Notes: generated from the letters alone by a model not told the origin. Positions 8,792 through 18,584 are shown, counted from the first letter of the stretch. The stretch: DNA of 64,000 nucleotides from Fibrobacter succinogenes (GCA_902756345.1 CACVQR010000011.1:62001-126000); one strand, 5' to 3'. Made by a program: numbers and translations.

Positions 8792-8864
8792 ACTAAAAAA
8801 AATAAGTTTTTAGTCTAACAATTCCATGCATAGCGAACGTTTTTACGACGAACGGCAAAATGTA

Positions 8865-8886
8865 CGGATAAAGCTTACTTTATCCG
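8865..8886 (-). terminator. Hairpin after dcuB
   Basis: CGGATAAAG/CTTTATCCG perfect 9-bp stem with a CTTA loop, downstream of the dcuB stop. No long T-run on either side, so factor-independent termination is only likely. Confidence 0.5.
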
Positions 8887-8911
8887 TCATTTGTTGCAAA
8901 CAGGTGATGTT

Positions 8912-10282
8912 CTAGTAGAAAATTTTCACCAAGATTGTGCCCACGATGGTCGAGACGATGACGCTCACCAAGCCCGGCCGCATAAAGCTATGGTTCAGCA
9001 GGTACTTGCCGATAACGGTGGTGCCCGAACGGTCGAAATTCACGGTCGCAATGTCCGAAGGGTAATTCGGAATAAAGAAGTAGCCGTATACGCTCGGGAG
9101 TACGCCCAGGAGCACAGGGCCCTCGATGCCGAGGCTATAGGCGAGCGGGAGCATGGCGACCACGACTGCGCCCTGCGAATTGATGAGCACGCTCACCGCA
9201 AAGAACGCGAATGCGATGGCCCACGGGTAATGCTGCACGATATCCTTGAGGCCTCCCTGCATCACGTCCATGTAGTTCGCGAAGTAGGTGTCGGCGAGCC
9301 AGGCGATTCCGTAAATGGCGACGACGGCGACCATGCCGCTTTGCCACACGGCGCCCGCCACGGCCTTCTTGGGACTCGCCTTGCAGCAGATAACCATGAA
9401 CGCCGCGGCCGTTATCATTACAATCTGGATGATGATGTTCATGGCGAGCGGTTTTACCTGCGCTACGCCGTCAACAACCTTGCCGGTGGGGAATTGCGGG
9501 CGAATGTCGTGGCCCGCAATCTGCATAATGGAGAAGAATACGATGACGGCGAGAGCACCGAGGAAAATGAACACGGCGCGCTTCGCTTCCTTGGAGACTT
9601 CCTTGTCGAGCACGGAAGCGGTATTCCCGTACATGTATTCCTTCATCTGCGGGTCCTTGAGGCGGGCCTGGAATGCCGGGTCCTTGTCGAGGTCGAGCCC
9701 GCGCTTGTACGAGACGGCTGCCGCGGCCATGATCCCGCAAAGGCACGCGGGAATCGTAATCGCGATGACCTGCAGGTTATTGATGTTGAATCCGTTTGCG
9801 TTCGAGATGATGACGAACGAGGCGACGGCTGCTGCAATGGGCGAGCAGGTGATGCCGACCTGCGATGCGACGGAGGCCACGCCGCAGGGGCGTTCCGGGC
9901 GGATTCCCTTCTTGAGCGAGATATCGCAGATAATCGGCATGAGGGTGTAAACCACGTGGCCGGTGCCTACGAGAACCGTGAGGAAGAACGTGCAGAGCGG
10001 AGCGAGAATCGTGATATGGTTCGGGTGCTTGCGCAACAGGCGCTCCGCAATCTGGATCAGCCAATCCATGCCGCCCGATGCCTGCAGAATGCCTGCGCAG
10101 GTCACCGCCGCGATGATGATGTAAATGACATCGGTAGGCGGTTTGCCGGGCTGTAGGCCGAAGCCGAGCACGAGAATCGCAAGACCGATTCCCGAAATCG
10201 CGCCGAGGGCGAGGCTCCCGTAACGCGAGCCCACGTAAAGTGCCAATAGTACAATCAAGAGCTGGATAATCATGAGGGTCAT
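8912..10282 (-). CDS. dcuB: Anaerobic C4-dicarboxylate antiporter DcuB
   Basis: 456 residues, the usual length for DcuA/DcuB. Inner-membrane antiporter exchanging fumarate, malate or aspartate for succinate. It follows E. coli DcuB closely in several blocks: LQPGKPPTDV, LQASGGMDWLIQIAERLLRK, GTGHVVYTLMPIICD, LDLDKDPAFQ, and near the C-terminus YPSDIATVNFDRSGTT. About 11-12 membrane segments are visible. AAGGAGG precedes the ATG. In a Fibrobacter-type succinate producer, succinate export is the expected role. Divergently arranged with rubrerythrin. Confidence 0.92.
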   Translation of the reverse strand: MTLMIIQLLIVLLALYVGSRYGSLALGAISGIGLAILVLGFGLQPGKPPTDVIYIIIAAVTCAGILQASGGMDWLIQIAERLLRKHPNHITILAPLCTFFLTVLVGTGHVVYTLMPIICDISLKKGIRPERPCGVASVASQVGITCSPIAAAVASFVIISNANGFNINNLQVIAITIPACLCGIMAAAAVSYKRGLDLDKDPAFQARLKDPQMKEYMYGNTASVLDKEVSKEAKRAVFIFLGALAVIVFFSIMQIAGHDIRPQFPTGKVVDGVAQVKPLAMNIIIQIVMITAAAFMVICCKASPKKAVAGAVWQSGMVAVVAIYGIAWLADTYFANYMDVMQGGLKDIVQHYPWAIAFAFFAVSVLINSQGAVVVAMLPLAYSLGIEGPVLLGVLPSVYGYFFIPNYPSDIATVNFDRSGTTVIGKYLLNHSFMRPGLVSVIVSTIVGTILVKIFY

Positions 10283-10413
10283 AAAAGGCCTCCTTTTTGT
10301 TTAGATATATATTATTTTGCAGAAAAAAGACTCCGATTGGACTTATTTTTGCCAAGAACGGTCTTAAAAATGTGTATATTCTTTTTGAGACACTTCAACC
10401 AAGAGAGGAATTT

Positions 10414-10953
10414 ATGGCAAACAAGTATGCTGGAACCCAAACCGAAAAGAACCTCCAGGCCGCCTTCGCTGGCGAATCCCAGGCTCGCAACAAGTACACC
10501 TACTTTGCAAGCTGCGCCAAGAAAGAAGGCTACGAACAGATCGCTGAACTGTTCCTGAAAACCGCAGACAACGAAAAGGAACACGCCAAGCTTTGGTTCA
10601 AGGAATTGGACGGTATCGGAGACACCGCTGCTAACCTGAAGGCTGCTGCCGACGGCGAAAACTACGAATGGACCGACATGTACGAAGACTTCGCAAAGAC
10701 TGCCGAAGCCGAAGGCTTTACCGCTCTCGCCAAGAAGTTCCGCATGGTCGCCGCTATCGAAAAGCGCCACGAAGAACGCTACCGCGCACTCCTCAAGAAC
10801 GTGGAGACTGCGGCCGTGTTCGAAAAGAGCGAAGTCAAGGTGTGGGAATGCCGCAACTGCGGTCACATTGTCGTGGGCACCAAGGCTCCGGCCGCATGCC
10901 CCGTGTGCGCCCACCCGCAGTCCTTCTTCGAAGTCACTGCTGAAAATTACTAG
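10414..10953 (+). CDS. rbr: Rubrerythrin
   Basis: 179 residues. The N-terminal ferritin-like di-iron domain has the Glu/His ligands in [19 protein letters not shown] and [10 protein letters not shown]. The C-terminal rubredoxin-like domain has the Cys pairs CRNC and CPVC (about residues 147-170). Rubrerythrins are NAD(P)H-linked peroxidases that protect anaerobes from peroxide. The frame is open further upstream, but the ATG at 10414 is chosen because AGAGAGG precedes it and homologues start [14 protein letters not shown]. Monocistronic. Confidence 0.95.
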   Translation: MANKYAGTQTEKNLQAAFAGESQARNKYTYFASCAKKEGYEQIAELFLKTADNEKEHAKLWFKELDGIGDTAANLKAAADGENYEWTDMYEDFAKTAEAEGFTALAKKFRMVAAIEKRHEERYRALLKNVETAAVFEKSEVKVWECRNCGHIVVGTKAPAACPVCAHPQSFFEVTAENY

Positions 10954-10997
10954 GATATAGTAGGCCGCGCGACTCGTCGAGCAAACCATTAAGAAAA

Positions 10998-11030
10998 CCC
11001 TGCGATTGTCTCGCGGGGCAATTTCTTTTA
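10998..11030 (+). terminator. Terminator after rubrerythrin
   Basis: CCC-T-GCGA pairs with TCGC-GGG (one bulge), followed by CAATTTCTTTT. Confidence 0.5.
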
Positions 11031-11041
11031 TGCAGAAATTT

Positions 11042-11761
11042 TTAGTCCTTCACGCAGCGGATCGATAGTCCGCTATCCTTGAATATGGAACCGCCGCCGA
11101 AGCTAAATGTTTCGGAATAGCTCCAGATGCGGACGTTTTCTTTTCCGCCGAATTCGGAGTGGTCTTCGTCAGCAGTCCAGAAGTATGCGGTTCTGTCTAA
11201 GTCGGCGAAACCTGCGAAGTTATTCTTGCCGCCGAACTGGAAGTTGAATTCTGCCACTTTGTCATTGTCTTCAAGGTATGCAATGAGAATGTCCGTTTCG
11301 GCGTCGCTCGGAATATGGTATCCGACAGGGCAGAGTCCTTTGGTTACGGTGCCTTCGGGCAGGTTCGCGTAATTCTTCTGGTAAGATTTATCGAGGCCCA
11401 TTGCGGCTGTCCAGGTGTAAAGGCGTCCGTACTTTTGGCAGTTGGCTGCGTCACTACCGTAGCACCAGTTTTGACCGTTGATTTCGCAAGAATTGTAGTT
11501 CAAGTTTTCGGTCATCCATGTCTGCGTGCCGAAGGTCTGAATCTTGTAATGATTGCAATCGCGAAGGTCGTAAACTTCGTTTTCGTATTCGATAGCAGGG
11601 CAATTTACAGGTTCGTTGGGGCAGTTGACATTCGTCTCGGTGCCTCCATTACCGCTATTGCCGCCGTTGTCGCTGGCCGAGGTGGAATCGTCGCAGGCGG
11701 TGAATGCCAATGCGAAAGACAGGGCGCATGTAGCCGTTGCCATTTTATAAGAACTCTTCAT
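11042..11761 (-). CDS. FISUMP-domain lipoprotein
   Basis: 239 residues. Lipobox FTAC with Cys at residue 23, a short Ser/Gly/Asn linker, then one Fibrobacter major paralogous (FISUMP) domain: FGTQTWMTENLNY, YGRLYTWTAAMG, GLCPVGYHIPSDAETD, and the terminal SIRCVKD. The family is greatly expanded in Fibrobacter and is expected on the cell envelope; its molecular role is not established. GAGGAAAC precedes the ATG. It lies downstream of the xylanase gene on the same strand, but a terminator-like hairpin separates them. Confidence 0.9.
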   Translation of the reverse strand: MKSSYKMATATCALSFALAFTACDDSTSASDNGGNSGNGGTETNVNCPNEPVNCPAIEYENEVYDLRDCNHYKIQTFGTQTWMTENLNYNSCEINGQNWCYGSDAANCQKYGRLYTWTAAMGLDKSYQKNYANLPEGTVTKGLCPVGYHIPSDAETDILIAYLEDNDKVAEFNFQFGGKNNFAGFADLDRTAYFWTADEDHSEFGGKENVRIWSYSETFSFGGGSIFKDSGLSIRCVKD

Positions 11762-11794
11762 TGTTTCCTCACTAAGGTTTATTAGCTCATGATA

Positions 11795-11822
11795 GAAAAA
11801 AAATGCCCCCGCGTGGGAGCAT
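11795..11822 (-). terminator. Terminator after xylanase gene
   Basis: On the minus strand ATGCTCCCA pairs with (T)GGGGGCAT, followed by seven T residues. Confidence 0.7.
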
Positions 11823-11864
11823 CTTCTGAAAAATTTTTACTGTTTACTTCCTACTGTCTACCGT

Positions 11865-13499
11865 CTACTTTAACTCAACCATTTCGGACTTGTCGCCGAT
11901 GGTTACTTTGTACTTGCCGGGGTAGCCGCGGAACTTCACGACACCGTTTTCGTCGGCCTTGAACGTTCCGTTGGTGGTCCATACCTTGTGCCACAAGTCG
12001 TAAATGAGCTTGGCAGCGGGCTTTTCGCGACCGTCCATGGCAACGATACCGCCGTTTTTCACCCAGTGGCGGCCATCCCAGAAGCCCCACAGGATAATGC
12101 CTTCGACCGCCGGGTGGCTAAATGCGATGCGCAGGAACATTTCGTAGCGCTTGGCCTGTTCTTCTTCGCCGAAGTACATGCCCTTCTGCCAATCGCCAAA
12201 GTCAAGTTCCGTGACCTTGATCGGGAGACCCAAAGATCCGAGCCTATCGAGGCGGGCCTTGATGAATGCCGGGTTCAGCTGGCGGTCGCCAAAGTGGCAC
12301 TGCACGCCAATACCGTGTACGGGAACCTTGCGTTCGAGCATGCCCTTCACGATTTCGTACAGGCGGTCGGTTTCGCCGGCGGACACTACGTTGTATTCGT
12401 TAATGAAGAGGCGTGCATCGGGGTCGGCGCGGTGAGCCCAAACGTGGGCGCTATCCAACAGGTCCCAGCCGCACTTGTTAAAGATGAACGGTTCGTGGAA
12501 TGCTTCGTTCCACACGTCGTATTCCTTGATACGGCCCTTGTATTCCTTCACGTCGCGGGTGATGCGTTCCTTGATCTTTTTCGAGATATCCTTGCAGCTG
12601 CCCTGGTTACTGAAGTGCTTGTCGAAGCCGTAACCCTGGTGGCCCCACACGAGCGTATGGGCGCGGAAGCCCCACTTGTAATCGTTCACGTAATCCAGGT
12701 ACTGCTTGAATTCTTCGCGGCGGATCTTGCCCTTCTTGGGTTCGTATTCCGGCCACTTGAACTGGTTTTCGGGAACGCCGTACCAGAAGTACTTATTGGC
12801 GGTTTTGCGGTACCAGGTTTCGACGCTGTCCTTAGTCGGGTAGAGAGCGAGTGCTGTTCCGAAGGGGAATGCGTGGCGCATGAGTTCCACCTTCACCTGG
12901 GCGCCAGGGGCAGCATTTAGCGTCAAGTCCTTTTTGCGCAGGCTGTCGATGCGTGCGGCGGAATTGTTGTACCAGGTCATGTCATCCATGCCTTCGACTT
13001 TTTCGATAAAAACGTCGTCCATCTGGAGCCAGCCCTTGGCAAGGCCCACATGGAATGTCACGTTGTTCACGCCGTAACCCTTCTGGTCGGCAAGGAAAAT
13101 CATGGAATATTCCTTCCAGTCCTTGGTGAGCATGAACGAGGCGCTTTCTTTCTGGCGCCAATCGGGAGGGCCTCCCTGCACAATGGCGTTGATAGGCATG
13201 TTGCCCTTCGCCTTGAAGGTGAGCTTGTAGTAGGCGGAGTCGGCGAGCCACTTGGGCGGCTGCAACTGGAGTCCCCAAGAGGGGTTCGGCAGTTCGGTCA
13301 CGGTGACCTTTACGCCTTCGCTGCCGTTTACGCCGAGGCCTTCGACGCCGATTTTACCGTCGTACTTGGCGGGGCCATCGGGGTTGTTCCAAATGTACCA
13401 GCCGCCGTCACCGTAAGACAAGTCGCCGTTGGTGAGGAGCGGGGCGGCCAGGGTAGCAGAAGCGCCGAGGGCGCACACGGACAAGATTTTTTTGAGCAT
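11865..13499 (-). CDS. GH10 endo-1,4-beta-xylanase with N-terminal carbohydrate-binding-like domain
   Basis: 544 residues from the ATG at 13499, preferred over the ATG two codons earlier because AAGGG is then six bases upstream. Signal peptide to about residue 19, a beta-sandwich domain of CBM4/9-like appearance (about 20-175), the GH10 barrel (about 195-490) and a short C-terminal beta domain (KFRGYPGKYKVTIG). The acid/base Glu lies in YDVWNEAF (E332) and the nucleophile in KVTELDF (E431). Secreted hydrolysis of xylan. A perfect inverted repeat upstream (13554-13593) is a candidate control site. Confidence 0.93.
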   Translation of the reverse strand: MLKKILSVCALGASATLAAPLLTNGDLSYGDGGWYIWNNPDGPAKYDGKIGVEGLGVNGSEGVKVTVTELPNPSWGLQLQPPKWLADSAYYKLTFKAKGNMPINAIVQGGPPDWRQKESASFMLTKDWKEYSMIFLADQKGYGVNNVTFHVGLAKGWLQMDDVFIEKVEGMDDMTWYNNSAARIDSLRKKDLTLNAAPGAQVKVELMRHAFPFGTALALYPTKDSVETWYRKTANKYFWYGVPENQFKWPEYEPKKGKIRREEFKQYLDYVNDYKWGFRAHTLVWGHQGYGFDKHFSNQGSCKDISKKIKERITRDVKEYKGRIKEYDVWNEAFHEPFIFNKCGWDLLDSAHVWAHRADPDARLFINEYNVVSAGETDRLYEIVKGMLERKVPVHGIGVQCHFGDRQLNPAFIKARLDRLGSLGLPIKVTELDFGDWQKGMYFGEEEQAKRYEMFLRIAFSHPAVEGIILWGFWDGRHWVKNGGIVAMDGREKPAAKLIYDLWHKVWTTNGTFKADENGVVKFRGYPGKYKVTIGDKSEMVELK

Positions 13500-13553
13500 A
13501 ATCATCCCTTATTTTGACATCCAAAGTAGAAAATATCCTCTTTTTTAAGGGGA

Positions 13554-13593
13554 TGATACAGGAAAAACGCTGATTTTGTATACGGCTGTATCA
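13554..13593. promoter_or_regulatory. Inverted repeat between xylanase and FISUMP genes
   Basis: TGATACAG at 13554-13561 and CTGTATCA at 13586-13593, perfect 8-bp arms with a 24-base AT-rich spacer, in the divergent region of the GH10 gene and the double-FISUMP gene. Arm centres are 32 bp apart, about three helical turns. A regulator site is inference. Confidence 0.4.
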
Positions 13594-13669
13594 ATTGTTA
13601 TACTGATTCGGATTTCAGTTTTCGGAATTCGGAATGATTGATGCCGGTATCTTTTCTACCTTTATTTTT

Positions 13670-15394
13670 ATGAAGAGGAACTTTGTTCTATTTGGTGTGC
13701 TTTCGGCCATGGCGTCGTTTTATGGTTGCGGGGGCGACAGTAAAAGCAGTGCGCCGGAAGAGCCTGTGGTTGACCCTGTTGCTGACCGGTGTTACGAAAA
13801 ATACGGTTTCGAAGAAAACGCCGAATGGTCCAAAATGATATCCGGCGATAGCTATCTGGAAAAGATAGTGTGCGACAGGGTGTCCGAACGCATGAGCTAC
13901 ATGCTGTCGTTCTACGCAAGGTGTACCAAGGCGAAATACGACAAGTCGAAAAAACGCTTCGAGATCAATGTCCTTACCGAAAGAGGGGACAATCACCTTT
14001 GGGCCGATGTTACGGGGTGCAAGTACAAGCTGGGTGTCGATGACAATTATCAATTCAATGGATTTGTCGCCAATTCGCCCGAATTTGATTTTGGCGAATG
14101 CTTTTGCAAGACCGAAGGTGAAAAGACTTATTACCGCAACATCAATCCTGAATTGCTCAAGGAGGAATCCAGCTCTTCTGCTGAATCGAGCTCCAGCGAT
14201 TCAAAGATTTCTTCGAGTAGTAAAGACGAAAAAGGCTCTTCGTCAAGTGCGGCAAAGTCCAGCAGCAGTGTCGAAAAAGTTGCGCCTACGGATTCCGGTT
14301 TTGTGAATGTCGGTGGCCAGATATGGACGACAAGGAATTTGGATGTTGCCGTTGACGGTAGCATGTGCTATGACGACAAATCTGCAAATTGCGACAAGTA
14401 TGGCCGCATGTACACCTGGGCGCAAGTGATGCAGGTTGACGAGAGCTACAACAAAAAAGAACTGGGCAAAATCAAGTTGCCGTATCAGGGCATTTGCCCC
14501 GAAGGTACGCACCTGCCGAGTTATGCGGAATGGGATTGGCTTTTCAGCTACCTTGAAAAAAATCCTGACTATAACAAGTATTTCAACCAGCAATCTGGCG
14601 GCGCCTACGATTACAAGGGCTATTACAGGTCCGAAGGTTACGAGGCTCTTTTCTGGAGTTCTACGGAATATCAAGTGACGGCGCTTTATGAATATGAATT
14701 TGCGTGGCTATGGTCGTTCCGTAACGACGGATCTAGAGGTCGCGACAACGGTCATAAAATTACGGGAGCCTATGTGCGCTGCCTTAGGGATGATTCTAAA
14801 AAGGTGGAACTGAGCTCTTCAAGCGCGCAGTCTTCTTCGTCTAGCGAGCCGGTGTATTCTTCGATGAATGAAGTGTACGATCCGGAACTGACGAGCATTC
14901 AGTTAGGTGACCAAAAATGGATGATGCGCAACTTGAATGTTGAAGTTGAAGGTAGCCGCTGCTACGACGATGTCCCTGAAAATTGCGAAAAGCATGGCCG
15001 CCTTTATACGTGGGCGCAGGCGATGAATATCGATACGAAATACGACAAGGAAAAACTGGGTGATATTGATTTGCCGTATCAGGGAATTTGCCCCGAAGGC
15101 ACGCACTTGCCCAGTTTTGAGGAATGGAAAAAACTCAAGGAATATTTCAATAGCCACCCCGAATACACCGTGTATTTCACGAACCAGATTGGTGGATATT
15201 ATCACTACGAAGGGCGTTACAAGAATGGGGATTACGAATCTTTATATTGGAGCTCTACGGAGTACGATGTTTCGGGAACGGGCTATGGTTATGAATTTGC
15301 CTATTTGTGGGCCTATCATGTGGACGATACGGATGGATACGACAACGCGCATAAATACGCTGCGGTAAACGTCCGTTGCATTTATAACGACTAG
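13670..15394 (+). CDS. Lipoprotein with two FISUMP domains
   Basis: 574 residues from the ATG at 13670, chosen because it gives a clean lipoprotein signal (KRNF... FYGC, Cys at residue 20); an in-frame ATG at 13634 would add 12 residues before it. The N-terminal unit (about 20-165) is cysteine-bearing and unassigned. A Ser-rich linker leads to FISUMP domain 1 (about 215-380), a second SSSS linker leads to domain 2 (about 408-574). Both domains carry the paired motifs MCYDD/RCYDD, YTWAQ, LPYQGICPEGTHLPS and a YxRC/NVRC end. Probably surface-exposed; function unknown. Followed eight bases later by the phosphomutase gene. Confidence 0.88.
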   Translation: MKRNFVLFGVLSAMASFYGCGGDSKSSAPEEPVVDPVADRCYEKYGFEENAEWSKMISGDSYLEKIVCDRVSERMSYMLSFYARCTKAKYDKSKKRFEINVLTERGDNHLWADVTGCKYKLGVDDNYQFNGFVANSPEFDFGECFCKTEGEKTYYRNINPELLKEESSSSAESSSSDSKISSSSKDEKGSSSSAAKSSSSVEKVAPTDSGFVNVGGQIWTTRNLDVAVDGSMCYDDKSANCDKYGRMYTWAQVMQVDESYNKKELGKIKLPYQGICPEGTHLPSYAEWDWLFSYLEKNPDYNKYFNQQSGGAYDYKGYYRSEGYEALFWSSTEYQVTALYEYEFAWLWSFRNDGSRGRDNGHKITGAYVRCLRDDSKKVELSSSSAQSSSSSEPVYSSMNEVYDPELTSIQLGDQKWMMRNLNVEVEGSRCYDDVPENCEKHGRLYTWAQAMNIDTKYDKEKLGDIDLPYQGICPEGTHLPSFEEWKKLKEYFNSHPEYTVYFTNQIGGYYHYEGRYKNGDYESLYWSSTEYDVSGTGYGYEFAYLWAYHVDDTDGYDNAHKYAAVNVRCIYND

Positions 15395-15402
15395 AGGAAT
15401 CT

Positions 15403-16962
15403 ATGAGCATTTCGATGCAAGAAGTAATGAAACAGTCCGGCGTGGCATTCGGTACAAGCGGTGCCCGCGGCCTGGTGACGGCAATGACGGACCGCGTGTG
15501 CTATGTGTACGCGCGCTCGTTTATCAAGTACTGCGAATCTAGCTACAAGTGCGACCATACGATTGCAATTGCAGGCGACTTGCGCCCGAGTACCGAACGC
15601 ATTTTGAAGGCGCTTGTAAAGGCCGGCGAAGATTCCTGCTGGAAGGTTGTTTACTGCGGTCGCATTCCGAGCCCGGCGATTGCCCTCTATGGCATTGACA
15701 AGGCGCTCCCGACTATCATGGTCACGGGTAGCCACATTCCGGCAGACCGTAACGGCATCAAGTTCAACCACCCGCAGGGCGAAATCACCAAGAAAGACGA
15801 ACAGGGAATTGTTTCGCAGTCGGTGGATTTCGACGAATCGATTTTCGATGCGAAGGGCATGCTCAAGAATGCACCCGCGCTCCCGGCTGTGGAAACCGAA
15901 GCCGAAGAAAATTATTGCAAGCGTTATCCGGAATTTTTCGGTACTAAAGCTTTGCAAGGTTTGACCATTGGCGTGTACCAGCATTCCGCCGTGGGCCGCG
16001 ACATCGTGGTGAAGGTGCTCGAAAGCTTGGGTGCAACGGTCAAGCCTTTTGCCCGCAGCGAAACCTTTATTCCGGTGGATACCGAAGCGATTCGTAAAGA
16101 AGACGAAGACTTGGCCCGCGAATTTGCGCACAAGGATTTCGTAGATGCCATCTTCAGTACCGATGGCGATAGCGACCGCCCGCTTTTGGCAGACGATGTA
16201 GGCATGTGGCTGCGTGGCGACGTGCTGGGCATCCTGGCTGCCCAGGCGCTTGGTATCAAGCGCATTGCAACTCCGGTGAGTTGCAACACGTCGCTCGAAA
16301 AATCTGGCAGCTTCGAGAAAATCTGCCGCACGCGAATCGGAAGCCCGTATGTGATTGCCGGCATGGAAAGCCTGGTCGATGCAAACGACGCAAGCGTCTC
16401 TGTCGCAGGCTACGAAGCTAACGGCGGATTCTTGCTGCAGACAAACCTCACGCGCGAATTCATTGATAGCGATGGCCGCGGCGGTGAGACTCGCACAACC
16501 CGCACGCTTCCGGCTTTGCCGACCCGCGATGCATTGCTCCCGATGATTGCCGTGATGGACAGGGTTAGAAGAGAGAAAATGTGCGTGGTGGATTTACTCA
16601 AGAAACTTCCGAAGCGCTTTACGGTGAGTGACCGCCTCAAAGAATTCCCGACCGAAGTGTCGAAGGCAAAGCTCGCCGAAATCCGCGAAAAGAAACTCGG
16701 CGCAAAACTCTTTGGCGCCCTCACAGCAAAGCCCTCCAAGTTCAAGCCGAAAGATGGTCCGGCCCCGAAGCCGTTCCACGGCGAAGTCGTCTCGATTGAT
16801 GAAACCGACGGCTATCGTATGGAATTCGATTCCGGCGACATTGTGCACCTGCGCCCGAGCGGCAACGCTCCGGAATTCCGCTGCTACGTGGAAACCGAGG
16901 CCAAGGACCGTTCCGCCGAACTGCTCGCCGGCTGCATGAAGATCATGGAATCCTGGCGCTAG
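15403..16962 (+). CDS. Phosphohexomutase (phosphomannomutase/phosphoglucomutase)
   Basis: 519 residues, alpha-D-phosphohexomutase superfamily; interconverts hexose 1- and 6-phosphates for nucleotide-sugar and polysaccharide synthesis. Seen: GTSGARG at the N-terminus, the phosphoserine loop TGSHIP (S110), the metal loop DGDSDR (D254, D256, D258), the sugar-binding EANGG and the C-terminal phosphate loop RPSGNAPEFR. Whether mannose, glucose or glucosamine phosphate is preferred cannot be told. Eight bases after the double-FISUMP gene, hence probably co-transcribed. Confidence 0.88.
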   Translation: MSISMQEVMKQSGVAFGTSGARGLVTAMTDRVCYVYARSFIKYCESSYKCDHTIAIAGDLRPSTERILKALVKAGEDSCWKVVYCGRIPSPAIALYGIDKALPTIMVTGSHIPADRNGIKFNHPQGEITKKDEQGIVSQSVDFDESIFDAKGMLKNAPALPAVETEAEENYCKRYPEFFGTKALQGLTIGVYQHSAVGRDIVVKVLESLGATVKPFARSETFIPVDTEAIRKEDEDLAREFAHKDFVDAIFSTDGDSDRPLLADDVGMWLRGDVLGILAAQALGIKRIATPVSCNTSLEKSGSFEKICRTRIGSPYVIAGMESLVDANDASVSVAGYEANGGFLLQTNLTREFIDSDGRGGETRTTRTLPALPTRDALLPMIAVMDRVRREKMCVVDLLKKLPKRFTVSDRLKEFPTEVSKAKLAEIREKKLGAKLFGALTAKPSKFKPKDGPAPKPFHGEVVSIDETDGYRMEFDSGDIVHLRPSGNAPEFRCYVETEAKDRSAELLAGCMKIMESWR

Positions 16963-16967
16963 ATGTC

Positions 16968-16987
16968 ATGCTGAGGAAACTCAGCAT
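16968..16987. terminator. Intergenic hairpin, REP-like
   Basis: ATGCTGAG/CTCAGCAT with a GAAA loop, preceded by GTC, so the left arm reads GTCATGCTGAG. It lies between convergent genes; no T-run. It resembles other GTCAT-led hairpins at 23421 and 48771. Confidence 0.5.
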
Positions 16988-16991
16988 CAGC

Positions 16992-18584
16992 TTATCTCGC
17001 CAAATGTAATTTCCTCATTATTTTGCCAAGGAGTTCGTTGAGAATATCCTTGGCGTCTTTGCTTCCAAGGTAACGCTGGATAATCAGTGTGAGCGTGAAG
17101 AGCAAAATGCCTGCAGCGCACGCGTAAACCACGAGTACCACGAAGTTTGCTTCGCGTACGAATGTGCCCGAGACGCGGTCAAGCCCGACAGCGGCGGCAA
17201 TCATGATGCCGAAAGCGACCAGGGCACGCACCATGTTCAAAAGCGCTTCCTTCATGCCGTCGGTGCCGTTCTTCTTGGCCCACATGACAATCATCGCAAT
17301 CACCTGGAGAATGGCTCCCGTCGCACCGACAATCGGCACGCTCTTGATGCCGAGTCCCATTTCGGGAGCGCCTAGCAGAATGTAAGCGGGAATGGTCGCG
17401 GCAAAAATGCCCGTATTCAAAAGGGTCGGCACCCACATGCGTTCGCAGGCGTAAAAACTACGCACGAGCACTGCTTGCAGGCAAAGGCCAAGGCTCACGG
17501 GCAAGTACCAGCGCAAAATTTCGGAAATCGCTTCGGTGGTTTCTCGTTGGAAAGCTCCGCGTTCAAATAAGATTCGCACTGCCGGGAAACTCAGCGCCCA
17601 CACGGCGACCACCGCCGGAATCAAGATGCAGAACATGCGTGAAAGGCTCTTCCAGATTTTACGGTTCAGCTGGCCGAAATCGCCTTCTTTCACGAGGCGT
17701 GCCATGTCGGGGTAGCTCGTCACGCTCACCGAGAATCCAAAGACTGCCACCAGCGTGTACATCACGCGGTAAGCGTAGTTCAAGCTCGAAATACCGCCCG
17801 TGCCGAAGTTCGCGCCAAAGCTCCTGATAATGAATTCAAGACCGAACATGGAACCCACGCCAAGCGACATCGGGAGCATCATCTTAAAGTAGCGAACGAT
17901 ATCGGGGTGAGTCGGCTGCACCAAGAGTTCATAATGCACGCCGCCACGCCGGGCGCCAAAAATCTGCAACGCGAAGAACCCGATAAAGGCGCCGACCGGC
18001 ACGCCCCAGGCGAAACCTTCCAGGCCGTATTCCGTGCCGGTGAATTTTTCGAGCGCAAGCCCTAAAGCGCCACCGCCCACAATCGCCACGTTGTAAATTA
18101 GGCCAGTGAGCGACGGAATCAGGAACTGCTTGCGGGTATGCTGCACGGCAACCAAAATGCTCCCGACAAAAATGAAAACCTGCCCCGGCAAAATGATGCG
18201 GCCATAGTAAGCGGCGCGCTCGATCAGTTCCGGCGTGGCTCCCTCGACCGTCAAGAGTTGCAAGAGTTCCTTCATCCAAATAAACGCGGGCACCACCAAA
18301 ATCAACAGTGCAATCCCGAAAGTATTCAACACGTTGCTAAAGAACTTCCAACCGCCTTTTTCGTCGCCGGCCACCTTGTAGCCCGTGAAAATCGGGATAA
18401 AGATAATCGACAAAAATCCGGTGCTCACCATGTGATTCAAAATGTCCGGAATCATGAACGCAAGGTCAAGCGCGTTCTTTTCGAGCGACACGCCCGCGGC
18501 ATGCGCCAAAAGCATTTCGCGGAAAATTCCGAGCACGCGGCTCAGAAGCATCGAAACGGCAACGATAATAGCGGCTTTATTCAT
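16992..18584 (-). CDS. murJ: Lipid II flippase MurJ
   Basis: 530 residues, MATE/MOP-fold membrane protein with about 14 segments that flips lipid II across the inner membrane for peptidoglycan synthesis. Typical N-terminus (AAIIVAVSMLLSRVLGIFRE), then NHMVSTGFLSIIFIPIF, INSL-type core residues and FYACERMWVPTLLNTG. The start ATG has no clear ribosome site. Convergent with the phosphomutase gene. Confidence 0.92.
   Translation of the reverse strand: MNKAAIIVAVSMLLSRVLGIFREMLLAHAAGVSLEKNALDLAFMIPDILNHMVSTGFLSIIFIPIFTGYKVAGDEKGGWKFFSNVLNTFGIALLILVVPAFIWMKELLQLLTVEGATPELIERAAYYGRIILPGQVFIFVGSILVAVQHTRKQFLIPSLTGLIYNVAIVGGGALGLALEKFTGTEYGLEGFAWGVPVGAFIGFFALQIFGARRGGVHYELLVQPTHPDIVRYFKMMLPMSLGVGSMFGLEFIIRSFGANFGTGGISSLNYAYRVMYTLVAVFGFSVSVTSYPDMARLVKEGDFGQLNRKIWKSLSRMFCILIPAVVAVWALSFPAVRILFERGAFQRETTEAISEILRWYLPVSLGLCLQAVLVRSFYACERMWVPTLLNTGIFAATIPAYILLGAPEMGLGIKSVPIVGATGAILQVIAMIVMWAKKNGTDGMKEALLNMVRALVAFGIMIAAAVGLDRVSGTFVREANFVVLVVYACAAGILLFTLTLIIQRYLGSKDAKDILNELLGKIMRKLHLAR

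Noticed and set aside
8891-10156. 421-codon open frame opposite dcuB
   Set aside because: Antisense shadow of a GC-rich gene; the protein is Arg/His/Asp-rich with no domain, while DcuB on the other strand is clear. The same applies to long frames opposite ahcY, pta, rng and the fibro-slime gene.
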